DNA from: Pseudomonadota bacterium
GTDB lineage: Bacteria > Bdellovibrionota > Bacteriovoracia > Bacteriovoracales > Bacteriovoracaceae
Direction: 5' to 3'
Assembly: GCA_027487515.1 (NCBI GenBank)
Contig: JAIYDL010000016.1
Span: forward strand, 310,001 to 374,000
DNA: 64,000 nucleotides
Translations under genes and position numbers: made by a program
Shown here: piece after piece, positions 25,042-32,402 of the stretch
Layout: each line of letters starts with the position of its first letter
Position numbering within the stretch: position 1 is the first letter of the stretch
Notes under the pieces: generated by a model
What the model saw: only the letters and a program-made list of their open reading frames with translations
Told to the model about the DNA's origin: nothing
The model's database searches: none

Positions 25042-25108
25042 TCCCGCGAATGCGGGAAGAGGGAACCGGTTCATGCTGTCTCCTCCCTTAGGGCGAACAC
25101 AGCATGAA
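25042..25108. other. Two hairpins between convergent genes
   Basis: First: TCCCGC-GAAT-GCGGGA at 25042-25057. Second: 10-bp arms TTCATGCTGT (25070-25079) and ACAGCATGAA (25099-25108) around a 19-nt loop. They lie between the PLD-like gene and bfr, which converge. No long T tract follows either, so they may be RNA-stabilising or weak terminators. Confidence 0.6.
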
Positions 25109-25167
25109 ACTTATTTCGGTGAATGTTTCTACCGGAAGGGCCGTGGCCGACGGATCTTCATCGGACG

Positions 25168-25653
25168 TTAGTCGGCGCCCTTATCCGGGTTCATCTGGGA
25201 CTGCATGTAGTTCTGAACGCCCACGGCCTTGAGAAGGTCGCGCTGAGTTTCGAGCCAGTCTACGTGGTGTTCTTCAGATTTTAAAATGTGGAGGAAGAGG
25301 TCCCGAGACGTGTAGTCGTGCTCCGACTCGGCCTGCTGGATGCACTTCTTAAGATGCGGAATCGCGGAGTACTCAACCTCGAGGTCAGCGTCAATGACCT
25401 CCGTGATGTTCTGCCCGATCTTGAGCTTATCGAGCTTTTGAAGGTTCGGAAGACCTTCGAGGAAGAGGATGCGTTTAATCACCATGTCCGCGTGCTTCAT
25501 TTCGTCGATCGAAGCGTCGTATTCGAGTTTGCCGATTTTCTCGAGGCCCCAGTTCTGAAGCATCCGAGAGTGGAGGAAGTATTGGTTGATCGCCGTGAGC
25601 TCTTTCGTGAGCACGGAGTTTAGAGCATCGATAATTGTCTGTGAGCCTTTCAT
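25168..25653 (-). CDS. bfr: Bacterioferritin
   Basis: Bacterioferritin stores iron as a 24-mer with heme between subunits. The 161-residue protein has the E. coli-like start (MKGSQTIIDALN), the ferroxidase residues in KELTAINQYFLHSRM and YDASIDEMKHADMVI, and LKSEEHHVDWLETQ for the second pair of ligands. The heme-ligand methionine is the one in DEMKHAD (near 52). The start is the ATG behind GAGGTGCAC; a GTG two codons upstream is also in frame. It is downstream of bfd. Confidence 0.96.
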   Translation of the reverse strand: MKGSQTIIDALNSVLTKELTAINQYFLHSRMLQNWGLEKIGKLEYDASIDEMKHADMVIKRILFLEGLPNLQKLDKLKIGQNITEVIDADLEVEYSAIPHLKKCIQQAESEHDYTSRDLFLHILKSEEHHVDWLETQRDLLKAVGVQNYMQSQMNPDKGAD

Positions 25654-25729
25654 GTGCACCTCTGGGAGAGCGGTTAGATAAGTGGATTGTAGAGGATGCT
25701 GTTTGAAGAATCAAAAAAGTTCAACAGAC

Positions 25730-25936
25730 CTAAGAATTGTTTGAGCTGTCTTTCGATTCGCGGGGTGCGCGTGCGGCGTGTTCGAGGAGAGATTTAATCG
25801 CATCTTCGACGCAAGTGCCGCAGTCACTCCCGATCCCAAGTGACTTCAAAATCTCTTTCGTGTTGTTAGAGTTTCGGGAAGTCACGGCTTCTTGGATTTG
25901 TTTTTCAGTGATGCCTTTGCAGATACAAACATACAT
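25730..25936 (-). CDS. bfd: Bacterioferritin-associated ferredoxin
   Basis: Bfd carries a [2Fe-2S] cluster and reduces bacterioferritin to release iron. The 68-residue protein has the four ligands in the right order: CIC near residues 4-6 and CGTC near 40-43. The C-terminal tail (about 55-68) is polar and Ser/Asn-rich. The ATG at 25936 has AGAGGT upstream; an in-frame start further upstream adds 12 residues not seen in Bfd. It is transcribed ahead of bfr from the promoter at 25964-25992. Confidence 0.94.
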   Translation of the reverse strand: MYVCICKGITEKQIQEAVTSRNSNNTKEILKSLGIGSDCGTCVEDAIKSLLEHAARAPRESKDSSNNS

Positions 25937-25963
25937 AGAGATAAGACCTCTGTTATGTAGCTT

Positions 25964-25992
25964 ATTATACATCTGTTCGGCTTACAGAACAA
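25964..25992 (-). promoter_or_regulatory. bfd-bfr promoter
   Basis: On the minus strand TTGTTC (25992-25987) and a perfect TATAAT (25969-25964) are 17 bp apart. Within it lies the inverted repeat TGTTC-N8-GAACA (about 25974-25991), which could be an operator for an iron or redox regulator. Confidence 0.7.
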
Positions 25993-26044
25993 ATGTTTTA
26001 GCAAAGCTTAGTATGTTTGGCGACTAGAACAAAAAAACAAGGAC

Positions 26045-26557
26045 TTAACTGAGGTGACCAAGGTGTTTGAGGAGCCTAAAGAGTCCCAAGGTCGACATGG
26101 ACCATTTGAGTTGGTCCTGCATCAGTGCTTGAAGAAGCTCCCTCGGGTCATATTCGAGGACTTCCAAAATGGTCTCTTCTCCATCTGGGTTCGGAAGCTT
26201 TGAGGGAGCGAGGTCTCGGGCGATGAAGAAGTGCTGCTCGTTATTGATGGTGCCCGAGCCGCGAAGGGTCCAGAGGAGTTCGAGAGATCCCGCGCGCAGG
26301 CCGATTTCTTCCTGGAGTTCGCGCTGGGCGTTTTCCTCCGGCGAGCCTTTCTCGGGTTCAAGGATTCCGGAGACGGGTTTGATCCGAACCGGAGGAGTTT
26401 CATGGGGCCTTTGCTCCTTGACGAGGAGGATTTTCCCGGAAGTGGTGATGGGGAAGACGATCACTCCGTTGGGTAAGAACGCGCGCTCCCAAGTGATGCC
26501 TCCGATGACTTCTTCCGTGACCCGGATGATGCTACCTTTATAGACCTCGTGTTGCAT
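26045..26557 (-). CDS. Nudix hydrolase (ADP-ribose pyrophosphatase-like)
   Basis: 170 residues. The Nudix helix ends in RELQEEIGL (near 80-88) and GSGTINNEQHFF is typical of the ADP-sugar class. The box has one extra residue: 14 rather than 13 positions separate the first Gly from the Arg. Start at 26557 has GGAGG 3 nt upstream and lies 20 nt inside the preceding esterase gene. Substrate likely an ADP-sugar or similar dinucleotide. Confidence 0.85.
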   Translation of the reverse strand: MQHEVYKGSIIRVTEEVIGGITWERAFLPNGVIVFPITTSGKILLVKEQRPHETPPVRIKPVSGILEPEKGSPEENAQRELQEEIGLRAGSLELLWTLRGSGTINNEQHFFIARDLAPSKLPNPDGEETILEVLEYDPRELLQALMQDQLKWSMSTLGLFRLLKHLGHLS

Positions 26558-27218
26558 GTGCCTCCAAAATATCTTTAACTGTTCGGGCCATGCCCGGGCT
26601 GATCTCATGACCAGTTCCTACCACAAGGTGAAAAGTGGCATCAATCCCACGCTCGACCAAGAGAGCGAGCTCCGTCCGAGAGGCTTCGGCCTTCACGACC
26701 GTGTCCGCTTCGCCGTGGACCGCCGAGAGCGGAAACTGCGGCAGCGATGCGAGAAGATTGGACCTGAATTCGCAGGCCAGACCAATCACGAGTCGGGTCT
26801 CCGGAATCTCCATCCCCACCAAGGGGGCCAGGTAGCCACCCTGGGAGAAACCGATGATCGTCACCGGGAGCTTGGCGGTGTTTTCTAGAAGGAGAAGATC
26901 CCGGAGCCAGTACTTGGCCAAATCCTGAGTCACAAAATAGCGGTTTTCGAGCTTATCGTAGAAGTACCAGGAGTGCCCGTAATCCATCCGACCTTCCTTG
27001 GCGCGCTCCAGGGGGAAGGGGGCGTTCGGGGCGATCACCAGGGCCGTCGATGGGAGCACGGGCAGGAGCTTCCGGTAGATTCGCTTCCCACGCTCACCGA
27101 GTCCGTGCAGGAGCAAGATGATCTCCGTCGGGGCCGAGGGCCTCCGGACGACTCCTTTGAGCTCAGCGAACGATGTGAAGTGCCAGGTGGCCTCGACCGC
27201 TTCCTGTAAAATTTTCAA
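26538..27218 (-). CDS. Carboxylesterase/lysophospholipase-family α/β-hydrolase
   Basis: 226 residues. The catalytic serine lies in GFSQGG (near 122), the acid in HGEADTVV (near 172) and the histidine in GTGHEIS (near 205). LLLHGLGERG (near 36) is the oxyanion-hole strand. No signal peptide. The start is TTG at 27218 behind GGACGAGAG, and no better in-frame start is seen before the conserved part. It overlaps the Nudix gene by 20 nt. Confidence 0.87.
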   Translation of the reverse strand: MKILQEAVEATWHFTSFAELKGVVRRPSAPTEIILLLHGLGERGKRIYRKLLPVLPSTALVIAPNAPFPLERAKEGRMDYGHSWYFYDKLENRYFVTQDLAKYWLRDLLLLENTAKLPVTIIGFSQGGYLAPLVGMEIPETRLVIGLACEFRSNLLASLPQFPLSAVHGEADTVVKAEASRTELALLVERGIDATFHLVVGTGHEISPGMARTVKDILEAHATRGL

Positions 27219-27287
27219 ACTCTCGTCCTTAAAAGCACAAGTCCCTCGGAAGCTTATAAAATAGCTCCATTATTGTAAGGAGTCTCT

Positions 27288-27560
27288 ATGAAGTTTCGGA
27301 AGTTCACGGTGTTCAATCCTAAGGCCACGGCCCATGACGCCGAAGAATTCGAGGTTCTCTTCAACCTCGATCACATCGTCTCGATAAAGCCCATCCGCAT
27401 CTCCCGCGCCGACCGGCTCATCAATGGCTTCTGGATTCGCACTACCAACGGGAAGAAGTACCGGTCCTCTCGGATCCCGGATGAGCTCCTGAGCGTTATA
27501 GGCGAGGAATACCAGGGCACAGTGCTGGCCGACGGGTCAGACGAACTTTCGTATCAATAA
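27288..27560 (+). CDS. Small cytoplasmic protein of unknown function (90 aa)
   Basis: Starts behind AAGGAGTCTCT. The product is soluble, with a β-rich middle (FNLDHIVSIKPIRISRAD) and an Arg/Lys-rich centre (TTNGKKYRSSR). No known motif. It is probably its own unit, separated from the next gene by 53 nt. Confidence 0.75.
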   Translation: MKFRKFTVFNPKATAHDAEEFEVLFNLDHIVSIKPIRISRADRLINGFWIRTTNGKKYRSSRIPDELLSVIGEEYQGTVLADGSDELSYQ

Positions 27561-27613
27561 TATTCCTTAAGCAGCGCCACGCCGTACCGACAAGTCGAGT
27601 GCGAGGTGGCGTG

Positions 27614-28138
27614 ATGATGAATCTGATCCAGCGATTCCTAAGTAAAGACCGCAGCAACAAGTCTCAGATCCGGAAGAATTTTCGAGCTAATTTCTTCTCC
27701 CTCCCGGAGCACCGATGGATCGTAGAGGGCTGCAACACCGCTCACTTCGACAAACTCTTTTCGCATCTCCCGGCCAATCTTTTGAATGAGCTGATGACGA
27801 CGTCGCACCTCAGATTCGTACCGAGCTCTGAGCTCGCGGAGCTGCGGCATCTGGGTCCCGTCTCAAACACCATCGTCGTTTTCCCAGAGTTCCAGGCCCT
27901 CCTGAAGTCGGACAAACGGGCCGCTGTGGCGTACCTCGCCCACGAGATTGCGTTTCTACTCCTTGAGCTCGACGGAGTCACGGGGGAGTCAATCATGGCG
28001 GAGGTAACGGCGGATAAATTCGTCGCCGACCTTGGTCTTACCTTCGAACTCGAAGACCTCCTCTTGATGCTCGATGAGTCACTCGAAAAACGCGTCCGCC
28101 TCACGTATCTCACCGCACATCACTTCCAGGATCTCTAG
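27614..28138 (+). CDS. Degenerate metalloprotease-like protein (174 aa)
   Basis: Starts at the ATG preceded by GAGGTG; an earlier GTG start is also in frame. The segment AHEIAFLLLE (near 115-124) followed by ESIMAEVTADKFVADL has the HExxH...ExxAD layout of zinc-dependent proteases, but the second histidine is Phe, so zinc binding is probably lost. No signal peptide is present. The function is unknown; it may be a pseudo-enzyme or a structural relative. Confidence 0.7.
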   Translation: MMNLIQRFLSKDRSNKSQIRKNFRANFFSLPEHRWIVEGCNTAHFDKLFSHLPANLLNELMTTSHLRFVPSSELAELRHLGPVSNTIVVFPEFQALLKSDKRAAVAYLAHEIAFLLLELDGVTGESIMAEVTADKFVADLGLTFELEDLLLMLDESLEKRVRLTYLTAHHFQDL

Positions 28139-28263
28139 GTTTAGGAAAGTTTTTTCGTCGGGTACCAAGCAACCTTTAGGAATTTATCAGTTGAAGAAAA
28201 TCCATATCCTCGGATAATGGGTAGGAGATCAGTTTTAGTGGTTTTCTTTCAACGGAGTAAAGA

Positions 28264-28719
28264 ATGAAAAAGCTATTGGTTGTGTTACTAACCCTAAGTT
28301 CTACCGGCGCCTTCGCGGCCAAGTACGGGTCTGCAGGATGTGGTCTTGGCTCGATGATTTTCGAAGGCGATCAAACGTGGTGGAAGCAGTCCCTGGCGAG
28401 CATCACCAACGGAACCGGCTTCCAGTCGATCGCGATCACGGCCGGGACGTCGAACTGTGATTCACCCGCTCCGCTGAAGGCGGATGCCCAGGCCTTCGTC
28501 GAGGCCAACCGAGTCGCCCTCTCAAACGATATCGCTCGCGGGAACGGCGAAACGATCGTGGGCCTGTCGAAGGTCTACGGCTGCGCGAACTCGAGCGAGT
28601 TCGGTCAGGCGCTCAAGGCGAACTACGCGACGATCTTCCCGGACGCTGACGCCGCTGCTCCGGCCGTCACTCATGGCATCAACACTGTTGCTGCTACGAC
28701 TTGCAACACGCACATCTAA
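28264..28719 (+). CDS. DUF3015-family secreted protein
   Basis: 151 residues with a signal peptide (1-18) and the DUF3015 signature GSAGCGLGSMIF just after it, the motif that gives this family its name. Three further cysteines (near 65, 103 and 147) could pair with it. The family is common in Gram-negative bacteria and its role is unknown. The ATG follows GGAGTAAAGA. A DUF4105 gene starts 35 nt downstream. Confidence 0.87.
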   Translation: MKKLLVVLLTLSSTGAFAAKYGSAGCGLGSMIFEGDQTWWKQSLASITNGTGFQSIAITAGTSNCDSPAPLKADAQAFVEANRVALSNDIARGNGETIVGLSKVYGCANSSEFGQALKANYATIFPDADAAAPAVTHGINTVAATTCNTHI

Positions 28720-28754
28720 TTTCTATAATGGGATCCGTCGACTAGGCGGGTCCC

Positions 28755-30611
28755 ATGCATCTCATCATTTTTCTCATCGTCCTATCAAGTGCAGCTTGTG
28801 CGGGAGCCTCCCCTGCGAGCTCCTCTAAATGGCACCGGCTTCTTCATTACCGAAAGACTTGGCAGGGCTTCGAGAGCGACGCCGATGGCCCACGCTTTTT
28901 CCTCTCCCCCAAGGGAAAACGGGACCCTCAAGCCGAACTTGAAGAAACCATCCGTCTCTTCGATTCTGGGGAACTCTCTGATGACCACCCGATCTGCCGC
29001 TTTCCCCTCCGGTATAAATGGCTGAATCGAGAACTCGGGACGCGCTGGAGCGCGGATCTGTCGAAATGCCAGGCCTACGGCGCTTTCACTGAGAAGCTCG
29101 CCGCCCGCCGCGCCAGTGTAGTGTTCTCTTCAAACTACCTCACCAATCCGAGCTCGGCCTTCGGGCATACGCTTTTGCGGCTCTCGCGGTTTGAGAACGG
29201 AAACGAAACAGAACTCCTCGACTACGGCGTGAACTTCGGGGCGCGGGCCGACTCCACGAATCCCCTGGCCTACCTCTGGAACGGTTTCACCGGCGGCTTC
29301 CCGGGAACTTTCGCGGCAACGCCCTACTACTACAAGATCCGTGAATACGCGGACCTCGAATTCCGTGACCTGTGGTCGTACGACCTCCGGCTCACACCGG
29401 AAGAGGTGAGCGAGCTGGTGGACCATGTCTGGGAGCTCTCCCAGACTCACTTTGACTACTTCTATTTGAAAGAAAATTGCGCGTTCCATGTGCTGGGACT
29501 CATCAACGTTGTCCGCCCGGAGCACTCGCTCACGGAGAGGTTCGCACTGTACACTGTCCCGGCCGAGACCCTTCGCGTGCTCCGCGACCAGCGGCTCATC
29601 GGTGAGGGGAAGCGACGGGAGTCGACGGTCTCAAGGCTCTCGCGAGTTTCGTCTCAGCTCCCTCTGGCGGAGCTTCGTCTGGCCCACGCCGTTGCGGAGA
29701 ATCCCTCCCGTGCCCGAGAGCTCCTCGGTCACATCGACTCCGGCAAGGCAGCGCGCATTCTGGACACTGCGATCGAGGCCTACGATTACCGGCACGCGAG
29801 GGAGATTCTGAGAGAAGATCCGAAGACGGTGAAGCGCAAGTTCCCCTTGCTTCAAGCACGAGCGATGAACCCCGTCATCACCGACCTTTCTGGGGCCGCA
29901 GGTCCCGCCGTGGAGGACCCGGCCTATGGCCATGCTCCCCTCCGGCTCTCGAGTGCGTACCGGTCGTCTTACGACGGGAGTTCCGGGGTTCGGCTCGAAG
30001 TGCGACCGGCGCTTCACGACCTCCTCGACCCTGAGGTCGGAGCGCTCCAGCACGGGGCCCTCGAAATGGGGACACTCTCTCTAGAGCTGCGCTCGAAGCC
30101 GGGAGGGCCCACGGCGGTCATGCTCGACCGCTTGACCATTCTTTCCGCCAGAAACTACCCCCCGCAAAGCTTTTGGATGAAGCCCCTGGCCTGGGAACTA
30201 GAGGTGGGAGCACGGGACTTCCAATACGTCGATTGCTTTAACTGCCCGGGAGCTTACCTCTCCGGCGGGGCCGGTGCGAGCTTCCTGGCGGGAGACTTCC
30301 TTGGTGCGCTCCTTCTGACAGGAGAGCTCGATGTTCAGTCACAGTTCCAGGACCTTTACAGACTGGGAGCTGGGCCTAAGTTTTTTCTGCGGTACCGCTT
30401 TCACCAGAACTTAGTTGCGGGCCTTGCCTCGAGGTATCAGCTCAATACCTACCGGCCGAGTTCCCCCTTCCAAGACGCGAGCTGGGAGCACGAAGCTGAG
30501 CTCAGGTTTCAGGTTTCCCAAAACGTCTCGCTCTTCACTCGCGCCGCTGCCTCAGAGGGCCCGGCGGTCTGGCGCGGGGTCTCCGAGTTTGGCTTGCGGT
30601 ACTTCCCGTGA
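28755..30611 (+). CDS. DUF4105-family envelope protein with C-terminal β-barrel-like region
   Basis: 618 residues with a signal peptide (1-18). The DUF4105 core shows NPSSAFGHTLLRLS (near 131-144) and YFYLKENCAFHVL (near 234-246), with the same His and Asn-Cys pair as the protein at 6257. The C-terminal 220 residues are rich in alternating hydrophobic strands ending in Phe-Pro, which looks like an outer-membrane β-domain. A likely membrane-linked cysteine-type hydrolase; substrate unknown. It ends overlapping the start of the VanX-like gene. Confidence 0.86.
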   Translation: MHLIIFLIVLSSAACAGASPASSSKWHRLLHYRKTWQGFESDADGPRFFLSPKGKRDPQAELEETIRLFDSGELSDDHPICRFPLRYKWLNRELGTRWSADLSKCQAYGAFTEKLAARRASVVFSSNYLTNPSSAFGHTLLRLSRFENGNETELLDYGVNFGARADSTNPLAYLWNGFTGGFPGTFAATPYYYKIREYADLEFRDLWSYDLRLTPEEVSELVDHVWELSQTHFDYFYLKENCAFHVLGLINVVRPEHSLTERFALYTVPAETLRVLRDQRLIGEGKRRESTVSRLSRVSSQLPLAELRLAHAVAENPSRARELLGHIDSGKAARILDTAIEAYDYRHAREILREDPKTVKRKFPLLQARAMNPVITDLSGAAGPAVEDPAYGHAPLRLSSAYRSSYDGSSGVRLEVRPALHDLLDPEVGALQHGALEMGTLSLELRSKPGGPTAVMLDRLTILSARNYPPQSFWMKPLAWELEVGARDFQYVDCFNCPGAYLSGGAGASFLAGDFLGALLLTGELDVQSQFQDLYRLGAGPKFFLRYRFHQNLVAGLASRYQLNTYRPSSPFQDASWEHEAELRFQVSQNVSLFTRAAASEGPAVWRGVSEFGLRYFP

Positions 30612-31261
30612 TCGAGGAAGATGGGTTCATGATTTCTCCTCGGTCTGCGTTCGTCTCCGTTGCCGACGTTTCCCCATCCATCCGGATGGCGGCGTCTTAC
30701 GCAACCAGCGAAAACTTCACAGGCCAGGTGGTCCCAGGCTACACTGCCCCCGTTGTCCTCGTGTCCAGGGCGATGGCCGAGGGCCTGGCCCTGGCCCAGC
30801 TTGACGCCGAGGCACGGGGCCTTGGGCTCAAGGTCTTCGACGGTTACCGGCCGGTCAAGGCGGTCGCTTTTTTTCAAGAATGGGCGCAGAGGCCTGAGGA
30901 TAACCTCCCGCTCAAAGAGCGCTTCTACCCCGACTTCACACGCTCCGAGCTCTTCGAGCGGGGTTTCATCTCGGCCCGTTCCTCCCACTCCCGCGGGGCC
31001 GCGGTCGACCTGACCTTGACCACCCTCGCCGGAGAAGAACTCGACATGGGGACAGAGTTTGATTTTTTCCATGAGCGCTCGTTTACGAAATCACCGCTGA
31101 TTACGGCCGCAGCACGAGATCAGCGGCGGCTTCTTGAGGACATCATGGCGCGGGCCGGATTCCGGAACTACTCTCAGGAGTGGTGGCATTTCTCGCTTGT
31201 AAGAGAGCCGTTTCCTGAGCAATACTTTGAGTTCGACGTCACCGCAGCTATTCGTAGTTAA
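30608..31261 (+). CDS. VanX-type D-alanyl-D-alanine dipeptidase
   Basis: The zinc dipeptidase splits D-Ala-D-Ala. Motifs are SSHSRGAAVDLTL (near 125-137, His and Asp zinc ligands) and EWWHF (near 196, catalytic Glu and His). It also has DGYRPVKAV (near 79-87), the conserved Arg segment. No signal peptide, so probably cytoplasmic. The GTG at 30608 overlaps the previous stop; the ATG at 30629 with GAGGAAG upstream is equally possible. Roles could include recycling or cell-wall turnover, in keeping with the DUF4105 neighbour. Confidence 0.87.
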   Translation: MIEEDGFMISPRSAFVSVADVSPSIRMAASYATSENFTGQVVPGYTAPVVLVSRAMAEGLALAQLDAEARGLGLKVFDGYRPVKAVAFFQEWAQRPEDNLPLKERFYPDFTRSELFERGFISARSSHSRGAAVDLTLTTLAGEELDMGTEFDFFHERSFTKSPLITAAARDQRRLLEDIMARAGFRNYSQEWWHFSLVREPFPEQYFEFDVTAAIRS

Positions 31262-31370
31262 GTTCGTGACCGGCGTGGAGGTCATCGAGCTCGCGCATCG
31301 AATTGCGCCAGTAGACGACCATGAGGTAGGGGCTCATAAGAATAAGGCCGAAGCGAATGAGTGTTTTCAT
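31248..31370 (-). CDS. 40-residue membrane protein
   Basis: A short frame with AAGGGA 5 nt before its ATG. The product has one hydrophobic segment (about residues 5-20) with Arg6 at its start, then an acidic, His-rich tail. It overlaps the end of the VanX-like gene by 14 nt on the other strand. Function unknown. Confidence 0.55.
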   Translation of the reverse strand: MKTLIRFGLILMSPYLMVVYWRNSMRELDDLHAGHELNYE

Positions 31371-31460
31371 GTGTCCCTTTTGCCTCATTATGTCGTTAAA
31401 TGGTGCGGAGTGGGTATGGAGATTCCGTAAGCCGAGTTAAGATTTGATTAAGGACGTACC

Positions 31461-32291
31461 ATGCGATTATTGATTCTGATCTTTGCTTTCTTCCTTGGGC
31501 AAAGTTGTTCTCATGTTTTCTATCAGCCGTCGGCCCTGCACTACGTTGACCCGGCCAAATTCAACCTTAAATACGAAGACGTGTACTTCTCCGCTAAGGA
31601 CGGAACTAAGCTCCATGGTTGGTTCTTCCCGACGCGGTCTGAAAAGGTGCGCGGAACTGTGGTCCAGTTCCACGGAAATGCCCAGAACATTTCGACGCAT
31701 TTCTTTAGCCTGGTCTGGCTCATCGACCATGGGTACAACCTCTTCACCTTTGATTACCGGGGGTACGCGAAGTCCGAAGGGCGCTCGTCCCAGGCCGGGA
31801 TTTACCTCGATGCCCTGGCCGCACTGGATCGCGCGTTTGCCTTTCATCAAGGGAGCGGGGGAGGGAAGTTCGTGGTCTACGGCCAGAGCACCGGAGGGGC
31901 CATCTCTCTGCGAGCACTCCCGGACTGGAAAGAGTTTTCTCGGGTCGACCTCATCGTCATGGACTCTGCCTTTTCCTCCTACCAGAAGATCGCCTTTGAT
32001 AAGCTGCACTCGCGCTGGTTCCTCTGGCCTTTCTCGCCCCTCGCGTACCTTTTAGTGTCTGATGGCTACTCTGCGGATGAGGTCTTTGAGCGGGTCACCC
32101 AACCCCTCCTCGTGATCACCGGAAACCGGGATCAGATTGTGCCACCGAAGTTCGGCAGGGCCATCTACAAGGGCGTCGCTTCGCCGCGGAAGTGGCACTG
32201 GAAGCTCAAGTCCGGGTCCCACATCGATGCCTACTTCATCGACGACGGCTCTCAGCGGCAGCGATTCCTTAGCTTCCTCGAAGGAATCTGA
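31461..32291 (+). CDS. Secreted or lipid-anchored α/β-hydrolase
   Basis: 276 residues. The N-terminus is hydrophobic and ends in GQSC (Cys16), a non-ideal lipobox, so it could be a lipoprotein. The hydrolase fold shows VVQFHGNAQN (near 67), GQSTGG (catalytic Ser near 141), GNRDQIVPP (acid near 226) and GSHIDAY (His near 255). This pattern fits BEM46-type serine hydrolases. Substrate unknown. Confidence 0.83.
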   Translation: MRLLILIFAFFLGQSCSHVFYQPSALHYVDPAKFNLKYEDVYFSAKDGTKLHGWFFPTRSEKVRGTVVQFHGNAQNISTHFFSLVWLIDHGYNLFTFDYRGYAKSEGRSSQAGIYLDALAALDRAFAFHQGSGGGKFVVYGQSTGGAISLRALPDWKEFSRVDLIVMDSAFSSYQKIAFDKLHSRWFLWPFSPLAYLLVSDGYSADEVFERVTQPLLVITGNRDQIVPPKFGRAIYKGVASPRKWHWKLKSGSHIDAYFIDDGSQRQRFLSFLEGI

Positions 32292-32335
32292 GGGAAGGGT
32301 CACTTTTGCCTAGCGGCTTTTTTCTGCCGAGTTTT

Positions 32336-32364
32336 TGACAAGGTCCTATATACTAGCCATAAGG
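32336..32364 (+). promoter_or_regulatory. Promoter of the SelO-like gene
   Basis: A perfect TTGACA (32336-32341) and CATAAG (32359-32364; four of six bases) are 17 bp apart, upstream of the SelO-like gene. Confidence 0.55.
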
Positions 32365-32402
32365 TTTTTGTTTAGGACTTTATCAAGGATTGATAAGTAA
32401 CA

